In this document: piece after piece, positions 7,399 through 14,238 of the stretch
Numbering within the stretch: the stretch's first letter is position 1
Layout of the letters: every line of letters begins with the position of its first letter
Assembly (NCBI GenBank): GCA_033720695.1
Contig: JAWWCA010000080.1
Coordinates: 1 to 14,499 of the forward strand
Origin: DATGQT01 sp033720695
GTDB taxonomy: Bacteria > Bacteroidota > Rhodothermia > Rhodothermales > Rubricoccaceae
DNA: 14,499 nt
Reading direction: 5' to 3'
Program-made: the position numbers and the translations under genes
Notes under the pieces: model-generated
Told to the model about the DNA's origin: nothing
What the model saw: only the letters and a program-made list of their open reading frames with translations
Database searches by the model: none

Positions 7399-8019
7399 AT
7401 GGCCCTCACCGTCGTCGACCACCCCGTCCTCCGGCGCGACCTCACCGTGCTCCGCGACCGCGCGACGCCGCACGGGCGGTTCCGCCAGACCCTCGGCGAT
7501 GTCGCGGCCGTGCTGGCCTACGAGGCGCTGCGGACGGTGCCCACGCAGACGGTCGAGGTCGAGACGCCGCTGGAGACGGCGGAGGGCCACCGGCTCGCGC
7601 GCGAGATCGTCGTCGTGCCCGTGCTCCGCGCCGGGCTCGGCCTCGTCGACGGGTTCGTCCGCCACGTGCCGGAGGCGCGGGTGGGCCACCTCGGGATGTA
7701 CCGCGACGAGGACACGCGGCGCCCCGTGGACTACTACGCCAGCATCCCGCCGTCCGTCCGCGACGCGCTCGTGTTCGTCGTGGACCCGATGCTGGCCACG
7801 GGGGGGAGCGCGGCGGCCGCGCTCAGCCACCTCAAGAGCCGCGGCGCGCGGGACCTCCACTTCGTCTGCCTCGTCGCGGCGCCCGAGGGCGTCCGCCGCC
7901 TGGAGGAGCTCCACCCGGACGTCCCCCTGCTGACGGCCGCGCTCGACCGGGAGCTCGACGAGAACGCCTTCATCCGCCCCGGCCTCGGCGACGCGGGCGA
8001 TCGCATCTTCGGCACGTGA
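7399..8019 (+). CDS. upp: uracil phosphoribosyltransferase
   Basis: The 206-residue product has the normal length for the family. It shows VVPVLRAGLGLVDG (73-85), the PRPP-binding loop VVDPMLATGGSAA (127-139), and the C-terminal uracil-binding segment FIRPGLGDAGDRIFGT (191-206), which is almost the canonical ending. The enzyme makes UMP from uracil and PRPP in the cytoplasm (pyrimidine salvage). The start ATG gives MALTVVDHPVLRRDL, the usual N-terminus with the HP motif. It lies 21 nt after the small membrane protein and 8 nt before the antiporter, so it is transcribed with the transporters. In many bacteria upp is paired with a uracil permease; here the neighbours are instead an AGCS symporter and an Na+/H+ antiporter, neither of which is a nucleobase carrier family. 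Confidence 0.96.
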   Translation: MALTVVDHPVLRRDLTVLRDRATPHGRFRQTLGDVAAVLAYEALRTVPTQTVEVETPLETAEGHRLAREIVVVPVLRAGLGLVDGFVRHVPEARVGHLGMYRDEDTRRPVDYYASIPPSVRDALVFVVDPMLATGGSAAAALSHLKSRGARDLHFVCLVAAPEGVRRLEELHPDVPLLTAALDRELDENAFIRPGLGDAGDRIFGT

Positions 8020-8027
8020 GGGATCGG

Positions 8028-9869
8028 ATGATGGAGGGAACTGCGCATCGGCTCATCGGGATTGGTCTCCTCGCGTTCGCCCTGGCGACGGGCGCGTGGG
8101 CGCAGGACGGGGCCGCGCTGCCCGACGTCCCATCTGAGACGCCAACTCTGCTCCAGGACGTGCCGCCGGGGGAGGCGTCGGAGGCCCTCGACACCGACGC
8201 GCCGGAGGAGGCCTCCGTGGCCGAGGCGGATGAGGCCGACGCGCACGCGGGCTGGTGGTCGGTCCTCCCCGCCGTGCTCGCGATCGTGCTCGCCCTCCTC
8301 TTCCGCCAGGTCGTCGTGAGCCTGTTCGTGGGCGTCTGGGTCGGGGCCTGGATCGTGACGGGGTCGGTGTGGGGGCTGTTCACGGGCCTCGCCCGGACGG
8401 TCGACACCTACCTCCTCGACGCCCTCGCCGACGCCGACCACGCGGCCATCATCATCTTCTCGCTCATGATCGGGGGCGTCGTGGGTGTGATCCAGAAGAA
8501 CGGCGGGACGGCCGGCATCGTGGCCGCCGTCACGCGCTGGGCGCGGACGGGGCGCCGCGGCCAGCTCGCCACGGCCGTCCTCGGCCTCGGCGTCTTCTTC
8601 GACGACTACGCCAACACCCTCATCGTGGGGGGGACGATGCGGCCGATCACGGACCGCCTCCGGATCTCGCGCGAGAAGCTGGCCTACCTCGTCGACTCCA
8701 CGGCCGCGCCCGTCGCGTCGCTCGCCCTCGTGACGACGTGGATCGGCTACGAGGTCGGCCTCATCGGCGACGCCGTGGCGAAGCTGGATGGGTACGACGA
8801 GGCGGCCTACTCCGTCTTCCTCAACTCGATCCCGTACTCGTTCTACCCCGTCCTCGCGCTCGTCTTCGTCTTCGCCGTCGCGCTCTCGCGGCGCGACTTC
8901 GGGCCGATGCTGCGCGCCGAGCGGAGGGCACGCCAGACGGGCCAGCTCTTCGAGCCCGACTCCGAGATCGCCGCCGCCGAGGCGGAGTCGGGCGCGCTCC
9001 TCCCGCCGGAGGGGAAGCCGCACCGGATGGTCAACGCGGCCCTCCCGATCCTGACGCTCGTCGCCTTCGTCCTCGGCGGGCTCTACGTCACCGGCCGCGC
9101 CTCGCTCGCCGAGGCCGGCGCGACGGCGTTCCCCCTCGCCGAGGTCATCCGCGAAGCCGACTCCTACCGCGCGATGCTGTGGGGTTCGGTGATCGCCGCC
9201 GTCGTGGCCGTGGCCCTCTCGGTGGGCCAGCGGATCCTGACCCTGAGCGAGGCCGTCGAGGCGTGGTACGCGGGCGTCCGCGCCATGCTGCTCGCCATCA
9301 TCATCCTTCTCCTCGCGTGGGCGCTCTCGAACGTGAACGAGGTGCTCGGCACGGCCCCCTTCCTCGTCACCCTGCTCTCGGACACGCTCTCGCCCGGCCT
9401 CGTCCCGCCGATCGTGTTCCTCCTCGCGGCGGCCACGGCGTTCGCGACGGGCTCGTCGTGGGGGACGATGGGGATCCTGATGCCTCTCGTGATCCCCCTC
9501 GCGTGGGGCGTCCTCGACGCCAGCGGCGACCACTCGTTCGCCGCCCACAGCCACATCGTCTACTCGACCGTCTCCGTCGTACTCGCCGGGGCCGTCTGGG
9601 GGGACCACTGCTCCCCGATCTCGGACACCACCATCCTCTCGTCGCTCGCGTCGTCGTGCGACCACATCGACCACGTGCGGACGCAGCTCCCGTACGCGCT
9701 CTCGGTCGGCGCCGTAGCCCTCTTCCTCGGCACCGTGCCGACGGCCTACGGGGTGCCGTGGTGGCTCGTGATGCCGCTCGGTGCCGCCGTGCTCATCGGC
9801 GCGCTCTGGTTCTTCGGGCAGCCGGTCGAGGCCGAGGAGGAGGCGCGGCTGGCGGCGGCCGAGGGGTGA
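8028..9869 (+). CDS. NhaC-family Na+/H+ antiporter with signal-peptide-like N-terminus
   Basis: The 613-residue product contains the NhaC/Na_H_antiporter fold: SLMIGGVVGVIQKNGG (145-160), the charged in-membrane motif LGVFFDDYANTLIVGG (187-202), VDSTAAPVASLALVTTWIGYE (222-242), ATGSSWGTMGILMPL and the late WGDHCSPISDTTILSS (from Trp524). Members swap cytoplasmic Na+ for protons, or exchange related substrates such as organic acids, at the inner membrane. The N-terminus is unusual: residues 1-25 form a typical cleavable signal peptide ending AWA, followed by a soluble, acidic, Ala/Pro/Glu-rich stretch to about residue 74 before the first helix. Two consecutive ATG codons (8028, 8031) are possible starts; a GTG at 8016 overlaps the upp stop. 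A short purine-rich stretch (GTGAGGGATCGG) precedes it and may act as ribosome-binding site. It is fourth of five co-directional genes and 4 nt before the pseudouridine synthase. The true transported ions are inferred from the family. Confidence 0.9.
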   Translation: MMEGTAHRLIGIGLLAFALATGAWAQDGAALPDVPSETPTLLQDVPPGEASEALDTDAPEEASVAEADEADAHAGWWSVLPAVLAIVLALLFRQVVVSLFVGVWVGAWIVTGSVWGLFTGLARTVDTYLLDALADADHAAIIIFSLMIGGVVGVIQKNGGTAGIVAAVTRWARTGRRGQLATAVLGLGVFFDDYANTLIVGGTMRPITDRLRISREKLAYLVDSTAAPVASLALVTTWIGYEVGLIGDAVAKLDGYDEAAYSVFLNSIPYSFYPVLALVFVFAVALSRRDFGPMLRAERRARQTGQLFEPDSEIAAAEAESGALLPPEGKPHRMVNAALPILTLVAFVLGGLYVTGRASLAEAGATAFPLAEVIREADSYRAMLWGSVIAAVVAVALSVGQRILTLSEAVEAWYAGVRAMLLAIIILLLAWALSNVNEVLGTAPFLVTLLSDTLSPGLVPPIVFLLAAATAFATGSSWGTMGILMPLVIPLAWGVLDASGDHSFAAHSHIVYSTVSVVLAGAVWGDHCSPISDTTILSSLASSCDHIDHVRTQLPYALSVGAVALFLGTVPTAYGVPWWLVMPLGAAVLIGALWFFGQPVEAEEEARLAAAEG

Positions 9870-9873
9870 GGAC

Positions 9874-10623
9874 GTGGGAGCGGAGCCGCCCGTGCGCCCC
9901 CCGTCCTTCGACCTCCTGTACCTGGACAACCACCTCCTCGTCGTCGGCAAGCCGGCGGGGATGCTGGCCCAGGCCGACCGCACCGGCGACGCCGACCTCC
10001 TCACGCTCGGGAAGGCCTACCTCAAGGAGCGGTTCAGCAAGCCCGGCAACGTCTTTCTCGGCCTGGTTCACCGCCTCGACCGCCCCGTGAGCGGGGTGAT
10101 GGTGCTGGCGCGGACGAGCAAGGCGGCGGCCCGGCTGACGGCGGCGTTCAAGGCGCGCGAGGTCGACAAGCGCTACCTCGCCGTGGTGGAGGGCCGGCTC
10201 GCGGGCGAGGGCGAGCAGGTGGACTGGCTCCGGAAGACGAAAGGGCACGTCCACATCGTGGACGCGGGGGCGCCCGGCGCGAAGAAGGCCGTCCTGCGAT
10301 GGAAGGCGCTCGGCGTGGACGGGGGGCGGACCCTCGTCGAGGTCGAGCTCCTGACGGGGCGGCCTCACCAGGTGCGCGTGCAGCTCGCCGCCCTCGGGAC
10401 GCCCATCCTCGGCGATCTCCGCTACGGCGCGCGGGAGGCGCTGGACGGCCGGACCCTGGCCCTCCACGCCTATCGGCTCAGGTTCGAGCACCCCGTCCGC
10501 CGAGCCCCCCTCGTCTTCACCGCCCCACCGCCGCCGACGTGGTCGGGCCTCTTCGAGGCGCAGGTTCGGCGGGTGGTGACCGCCGCCGAGGGGCCTCCAG
10601 GACAGGACGATTTCGGGGGCTAG
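9874..10623 (+). CDS. RluA-family RNA pseudouridine synthase
   Basis: The product has 249 residues from a GTG start. It carries the catalytic motif HRLDRPVSGVMVLART (66-81), where Asp69 is the expected nucleophile that all members share, followed by YLAVVEG (101-107) and the family's second signature TGRPHQVRVQLA (161-172). These enzymes turn specific uridines of rRNA or tRNA into pseudouridine in the cytoplasm. There is no N-terminal S4 domain, unlike RluC and RluD, so it is closer to the short RluA-like type; the target site cannot be told. No ATG lies near the domain start. GTG at 9874, 4 nt after the antiporter stop and preceded by the purine-rich GAGGGGTGAGGAC, is preferred over GTG at 9892, which would shorten it by six residues. 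It closes the five-gene operon; the next gene has its own promoter-like box. Confidence 0.9.
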   Translation: MGAEPPVRPPSFDLLYLDNHLLVVGKPAGMLAQADRTGDADLLTLGKAYLKERFSKPGNVFLGLVHRLDRPVSGVMVLARTSKAAARLTAAFKAREVDKRYLAVVEGRLAGEGEQVDWLRKTKGHVHIVDAGAPGAKKAVLRWKALGVDGGRTLVEVELLTGRPHQVRVQLAALGTPILGDLRYGAREALDGRTLALHAYRLRFEHPVRRAPLVFTAPPPPTWSGLFEAQVRRVVTAAEGPPGQDDFGG

Positions 10624-10654
10624 GCTGTGCCATAACGTCGTCACCCACGCCCTC

Positions 10655-10663
10655 TATCTTGGC
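10655..10663 (+). promoter_or_regulatory. -7-like box before the HhH gene (TATCTTGGC)
   Basis: TATCTTGGC matches TAnnTTTG with one change and sits 33 nt before the ATG of the helix-hairpin-helix gene, inside the 64-nt gap after the pseudouridine synthase. It suggests the HhH gene can be transcribed independently of the upstream operon. No -33 TTG is evident at the expected distance. Confidence 0.45.
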
Positions 10664-10687
10664 TCACTTCACCAGACGGAGACGGCG

Positions 10688-11365
10688 ATGACGACGCACC
10701 AGATCGGACCGACGAACGAGGAGCTGGCCGGCGTGCTCGAGGAGATGGCGGCCCTGCTCACCAAGATGAACGAGCCCAACCCGTACCGCGTGCAGGCCTA
10801 CCTCCAGGCGGCGGCCATGCTGCGCGAGCACGAGGTGCCCGCCGCCCTGCTCTACGCCGAGGGCGGGCGGAAGGCGCTCATGGAGCTGCCGGGCGTGGGC
10901 GTCAGCCTCGCCCTCCACCTCGCGCAGTACATCGAGGACGGGCGCGCGGGGCTCCACGATCGCCTCCGCGCCGCAGCCGACCCCATCGGCCTGCTCGCCA
11001 GCGTCCCCGGCATCGGGGAGGCCCTCGCCCGCCGCATCGTGGACGAGCTGGAGGTGACGACGCTGACGGAGCTGGAGAAGGCTGTCCAGGACGGCCGCCT
11101 CGCCGCCCTCGACGGGTTCGGCCCGCGCCGCCTCGAAGGGCTGCGGCTCCAGCTCGGCGCCATCCTGCACCGCGCCACGCGACGCCGCGCCCGCCGCGTC
11201 CGCCGCGACCTCCTCCGCCTCGCTGCCGCGCGCGCGCGCGCCGAGCAGGCGGCCGAGGCCCGAGACGCCGACGAGGCCCTCGCCCACGAGGAGGCCGCTG
11301 GCGCCGTCCCCGAGGCCGCGCCGACGGCGCGCATCCTCCCGCTCTTCCCGCCGGCCGCAGCGTGA
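10688..11365 (+). CDS. stand-alone helix-hairpin-helix protein, PolX N-terminus-like
   Basis: The product has 225 residues. Residues about 10-50 (EELAGVLEEMAALLTKMNE then NPYRVQAYLQAA) resemble the 8-kDa-type domain that opens family X DNA polymerases. Three HhH-type turns follow: LPGVGVSLA (67-75), VPGIGEALA (106-114) and GFGPRRLEGL (143-152). These turns normally bind the DNA backbone without sequence preference. The polymerase palm and the PHP phosphatase domain of bacterial PolX are absent. The residue aligned by eye with the Schiff-base lysine of Pol beta (Lys72) is a histidine (His77), so dRP-lyase activity is not expected. The tail is helical: Arg-rich at 162-178, then Ala/Glu-rich, ending in a hydrophobic LPLFPPAAA. 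The role is probably DNA binding, repair or recombination, but unproven. It converges with the DUF72 gene with only 4 bp between stop codons. Confidence 0.85.
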   Translation: MTTHQIGPTNEELAGVLEEMAALLTKMNEPNPYRVQAYLQAAAMLREHEVPAALLYAEGGRKALMELPGVGVSLALHLAQYIEDGRAGLHDRLRAAADPIGLLASVPGIGEALARRIVDELEVTTLTELEKAVQDGRLAALDGFGPRRLEGLRLQLGAILHRATRRRARRVRRDLLRLAAARARAEQAAEARDADEALAHEEAAGAVPEAAPTARILPLFPPAAA

Positions 11366-11369
11366 CGCC

Positions 11370-12431
11370 TCACGCCTCGAACCGGTCGGCGAAGTCGAGG
11401 AAGCGGTTGGCGAGGGTGCGGGCGAGGTCGGGGGCGTTGCCCCAGGCGCGGTTGTTCAGGATCGCGTTCACCGTGACGTCCGCCTCGACGGCCTTGTAGA
11501 GGAGCGCCGTGGCCTCGTCCACCATCTGCCGGGCCTCCGGCGTGTCGGCGAGGCTCGCGGCCGGCCCCTCGAACGGGTAGGCCCGTCGGTAGGACTCGTC
11601 GAACTTCATCTCGCGGGGGGTGAGGAGGCGGAGGACGGCCTCGCCGTTGGCGGCCGTGAAGCGCTCGCCCGCCAGCCCCCACTGCTCCCGCAGCGACGGC
11701 AGCCACGTCCAGTGGCTGAAGACGAAGCCGAGGCCGCGCGCCTCCAGCCACGCGAGGTAGGGGGGCGTGAGGAGGTGGGGCGAGCGGATTTCCAGGTGCA
11801 CCTGGGCCGTGTCGGGCACCTCGGCGAAGAACCCGTCCAGCTCGGCGACGAAGGCCTCGGGCGGCGGGCTCTCGCGCACACGGGCGTACGCCTGCTCGAA
11901 GAGCACGCCTGCGAGCCGGTCCGCCCCCAGCGTGTCGAGGGCGGGGGCGAGGAAGCGGCCGGTGAAGCCCTCGGCGTCGAGGTAGTCGGGGTTGTCGACG
12001 AACTGCGGCCGGCCGTCGACGGTGCGGCGGAGGCGCTGGGCGGCGAACGCCTGGGGCGCCTTGAGGAGGAAGCGGGCGTTCGCGGGGGCGTGCTCGGCGT
12101 AGGCCTGGAGCGTGAAGAGGGCGGGGCCCGAGCGGCCGTCGGGCTCCAGGAGCGGGCGGTAGAAGGTGAAGTCGAGCTCGAGCACGCCGAAGTGGAGGAA
12201 GTAGTCCTCGACAGAGGCGACGGGCAGGAGCCGCTCCTCGAACCCCTCGCCGCCCACGCGCTTCGTCCGCGTCGAGACCTCGCCGGCCCACACGTCGCGG
12301 GGGTACACCTGGTCGATCCACGCGGCGAAGCGGTCGCTGGCGGTGCCGAAGCGGAGGCGGGGGTGGACCCCCCGGAGGTCGTACCGCCCGAGGTCGGCGC
12401 GGCGCTCGGGCACGGGGCGGCGCGCGCTCAT
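11370..12431 (-). CDS. DUF72 (YecE-type) family protein
   Basis: The 353-residue product shows the DUF72 pattern: an early GTASDRFAAWIDQVYPR (29-45) in place of the usual 'GtsGW...FYP', then ASVEDYFLHFGVLELDFTFYRP (72-93), FLLKAPQAF (121-129), VHLEIRSPHLL, FVFSHWTWLPSL and late VNAILNNRAWGNAPDLARTL. Family members are predicted TIM-barrel proteins; their biochemical activity is not established. It is longer than the usual 240-300 residues, with extra sequence around 46-70 and in the middle. The start ATG at 12431 overlaps the stop of the membrane-protein gene as ATGA, which implies translational coupling; the frame is open further upstream only as a shadow of that gene. The catalytic role, if any, is unknown, and no ligand can be named. 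Confidence 0.85.
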   Translation of the reverse strand: MSARRPVPERRADLGRYDLRGVHPRLRFGTASDRFAAWIDQVYPRDVWAGEVSTRTKRVGGEGFEERLLPVASVEDYFLHFGVLELDFTFYRPLLEPDGRSGPALFTLQAYAEHAPANARFLLKAPQAFAAQRLRRTVDGRPQFVDNPDYLDAEGFTGRFLAPALDTLGADRLAGVLFEQAYARVRESPPPEAFVAELDGFFAEVPDTAQVHLEIRSPHLLTPPYLAWLEARGLGFVFSHWTWLPSLREQWGLAGERFTAANGEAVLRLLTPREMKFDESYRRAYPFEGPAASLADTPEARQMVDEATALLYKAVEADVTVNAILNNRAWGNAPDLARTLANRFLDFADRFEA

Positions 12432-13516
12432 CGCGACGTGGCGACGGCTTCGGGCGAGGCCTCGGCCGCGTCGGCGTCGCGGCGGGCGCCGACGGCGGCG
12501 CGGATGGCGTGGCTCGTCACGAACAGCCCCAGCACGATGAAGAGGTAGTAGGAGAGGAGGCGCCACACGAGGAGGATGGGGCCCGCGAAGCCGGCCGGCA
12601 GGAGGGGAGCCAGGAACAGCATGAACAGCCCTTCCATGCCGCCGCTGCCGCCCGGCGTCGGAACGGCGAGGACGGTGAGCCAGAGGGCGCCCGTGCGGAA
12701 GAGGAACGAGGTCCACGCGAGGCCGGGCGTCACGCTCCACGCGAGGAACAGCACGACGAGGTAGCGGAAGAGCCATACGCCCGAGGCCAGGAGCGCGCCC
12801 GTCACGAAGAAGCGGAGGGGCTGCCCGCGGAGCACCTCCGCCTGCTCCTTCATCCGGACCATCTCCTCGGCCACGCGGTCTTCGAACCGCCGCAGCCACG
12901 GCCACCGCGCGATCCACACGAGCGCCTTCTCCAGGAGCTCCGGCCGGATCACCGTCGCGTACGCGAAGAACCCCACCCACACCAGCATCCCGAGGAAGTA
13001 CGCCGTCAGCGTCCCGGCCCCGACCTCGCCGAGCGCCGGCGGGAAGACGTCGAGGAACGCCGTGGCGATGAGGATGACCGGGATCGAGAACGCGAACCAG
13101 ATCTGGTCCAGCAGCATCGAGAACAGCATCACCGCCGTCGAGCGGCCCACCGTGATGTCGTTGTCCTTGGCGACGAAGAAGCTGGCCAGCGGGGCGCCCC
13201 CCAGCGCCGACGGGGTGACGGCCGACATGAAGTCCCACGCGAGCTGGGCGCGGACGCCCTTCCGGAACGTCACGACGCGGTGGGAGATGTAGCGGAGGCG
13301 GAGGCCGCCGAAGGCGAGCTGGAGGCCGAGCGCCGCGAGGGCGAGGACGAGGAGGCCCGGCCGCAGCGCCTCGGCGAGGAGCGCGAACGCGCCGGGTTCC
13401 CAGGTGACGTACAGGATGGCCCCCACGGCCGCCGCGCTCAGGAGCACGGGGAGGGCGAGGTTCCGGACAGAGAGCCCGTCGCGCGGGGAGGAGGGGGCGG
13501 GGGGGGACGCGGCCAT
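12428..13516 (-). CDS. flippase-like membrane protein, LPG-synthase transmembrane family
   Basis: The 362-residue product has about eight hydrophobic segments and the two signatures of the lysylphosphatidylglycerol-synthase transmembrane family: TPSALGGAPLASFFVAK (101-117) and VPTPGGSGGMEGLF (285-298). In MprF-like proteins this domain moves the modified lipid across the membrane; stand-alone members such as this are called flippase-like, with unknown cargo. The soluble aminoacyl-transferase domain of MprF is absent. An amphipathic, charged loop (about 205-232) separates the two halves. The C-terminal tail after residue 342 is Ala/Glu/Asp-rich and cytoplasmic. The start at 13516 is supported by a -7-like box 35 nt upstream. 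The stop overlaps the DUF72 start by ATGA, and the HIT gene ends 47 nt upstream, so HIT, flippase and DUF72 could form an operon with an internal promoter. Confidence 0.87.
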   Translation of the reverse strand: MAASPPAPSSPRDGLSVRNLALPVLLSAAAVGAILYVTWEPGAFALLAEALRPGLLVLALAALGLQLAFGGLRLRYISHRVVTFRKGVRAQLAWDFMSAVTPSALGGAPLASFFVAKDNDITVGRSTAVMLFSMLLDQIWFAFSIPVILIATAFLDVFPPALGEVGAGTLTAYFLGMLVWVGFFAYATVIRPELLEKALVWIARWPWLRRFEDRVAEEMVRMKEQAEVLRGQPLRFFVTGALLASGVWLFRYLVVLFLAWSVTPGLAWTSFLFRTGALWLTVLAVPTPGGSGGMEGLFMLFLAPLLPAGFAGPILLVWRLLSYYLFIVLGLFVTSHAIRAAVGARRDADAAEASPEAVATSR

Positions 13517-13541
13517 GCGGGGTGGAGGGCGCCGTCGGCGA

Positions 13542-13551
13542 GGGGAAGATA
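13542..13551 (-). promoter_or_regulatory. -7-like box before the flippase-like gene (TATCTTCCCC)
   Basis: On the minus strand TATCTTCCCC begins at 13551, in the 47-nt gap between the HIT stop and the flippase-like start and 35 nt before that ATG. It resembles the other TAnnTT boxes in this window. No -33 TTG is obvious about 20 nt upstream, which falls in the 3' end of the HIT gene. Confidence 0.4.
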
Positions 13552-13563
13552 CCCGCTACGGGC

Positions 13564-14097
13564 TCAGCCCCCGCCCGTTGCGGCGTCGGCCCCGACCGCG
13601 GCGCGGAGCTTCCGGTACGTCGCCTCCAGGCTCTCCGGCATCACCCTCGTCGCCGCGAGGGCGGGCATGAAGTTGGTGTCGCCGTGCCAGCGCGGCACGA
13701 GGTGCTGGTGGAGGTGGCGGGGGATGCCCGCGCCCGCCGCGCTCCCCAGGTTCATCCCGACGTTGAAGCCGTCGGGCCGGAGCGCCGTGCGGAGCCAGCC
13801 GAGCGCCCGCGCCGTCACCGCGGCCATCTCCGCCCGCTCGGCGTCGGTGAGGGCCTCGTAGTCCCCGACCTCGCGGTAGGGGAGGACGAGGAGGTGGCCG
13901 GTGGTGTAGGGGTACCGGTTCATGACCACGAAGACGGTCGCCCCGCGGTAGACGACGAGGTGATCGGCGTCGTCCTCGGGCGCCGCCGCGGCGATCCGCG
14001 CGAAGACGTCGGGGCCGCCGCGGCCCCCCTCGGTGCGGGCGTCCTCGGCGGCGCGGGCGACGTGGGCGCTGCGCCAGGGGCTCCAGAGGCGATCCAT
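13564..14097 (-). CDS. HIT-family hydrolase/phosphorylase (Ap4A-phosphorylase-like)
   Basis: The 177-residue product has the typical start MDRLWSPWRSAHV, the core VVMNRYPYTTGHLLVLPYREV (58-78) and the histidine triad HLHQHLVPRW (128-137), followed by GDTNFMP. His130 or His132 would carry the nucleotidyl intermediate. The order and the GDTNFMP tail fit the group that includes bacterial Ap4A phosphorylases such as Rv2613c, which split diadenosine tetraphosphate; substrate is inferred. Most relatives have a CxFC-type cysteine pair near residue 30 that binds metal; here this site reads PDVFARI, so both cysteines are gone. ATG at 14097 is preferred to the in-frame ATG at 14118 because it gives the family N-terminus and the same box-to-start spacing as other genes. 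It is divergent from ribH. Confidence 0.9.
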   Translation of the reverse strand: MDRLWSPWRSAHVARAAEDARTEGGRGGPDVFARIAAAAPEDDADHLVVYRGATVFVVMNRYPYTTGHLLVLPYREVGDYEALTDAERAEMAAVTARALGWLRTALRPDGFNVGMNLGSAAGAGIPRHLHQHLVPRWHGDTNFMPALAATRVMPESLEATYRKLRAAVGADAATGGG

Positions 14098-14130
14098 GGG
14101 GGAGAGGGCAAGAGGCATCCGACGGCGTCG

Positions 14131-14141
14131 CCGAAAAGGTA
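14131..14141 (-). promoter_or_regulatory. -7-like box before the HIT gene (TACCTTTTCGG)
   Basis: On the minus strand TACCTTTTCGG begins at 14141 and lies 44 nt before the chosen ATG. It matches TAnnTTTG except for the last base. If translation began at 14118 instead, the leader would be only about 10-15 nt. This box and the ribH box at 14209 face away from each other in the 141-nt spacer. Confidence 0.45.
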
Positions 14142-14208
14142 CCGCCCGCTCCGTCGGGTGTGCCGCCCCTCTCCACTCCGTCATCATCCAACGCCGGGGC
14201 CGCCCTCG

Positions 14209-14217
14209 TAACTTCGC
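14209..14217 (+). promoter_or_regulatory. -7-like box before ribH (TAACTTCGC)
   Basis: TAACTTCGC matches TAnnTTTG with one change and lies 30 nt before the ribH ATG. No -33 TTG is visible at the expected distance. I see no FMN riboswitch in the spacer; it is too short for the usual element and lacks its conserved blocks. Confidence 0.45.
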
Positions 14218-14238
14218 CCTGCACCCACGCCTCTGCCC

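Noticed and set aside
5270..8019. The AGCS gene as the uracil transporter partner of upp
   Set aside because: The symporter signature is that of the alanine/glycine family, not of the nucleobase carriers (UraA/NCS2 type) that usually accompany upp.
7734..10004. A 756-codon minus-strand open frame opposite upp and the antiporter
   Set aside because: It is the shadow of two well-identified genes; the translation is low-complexity Arg/Glu/Asp/His.
14098..14238. An FMN riboswitch before ribH
   Set aside because: The 141-nt spacer is shared by two divergent genes and shows none of the conserved FMN-element blocks.
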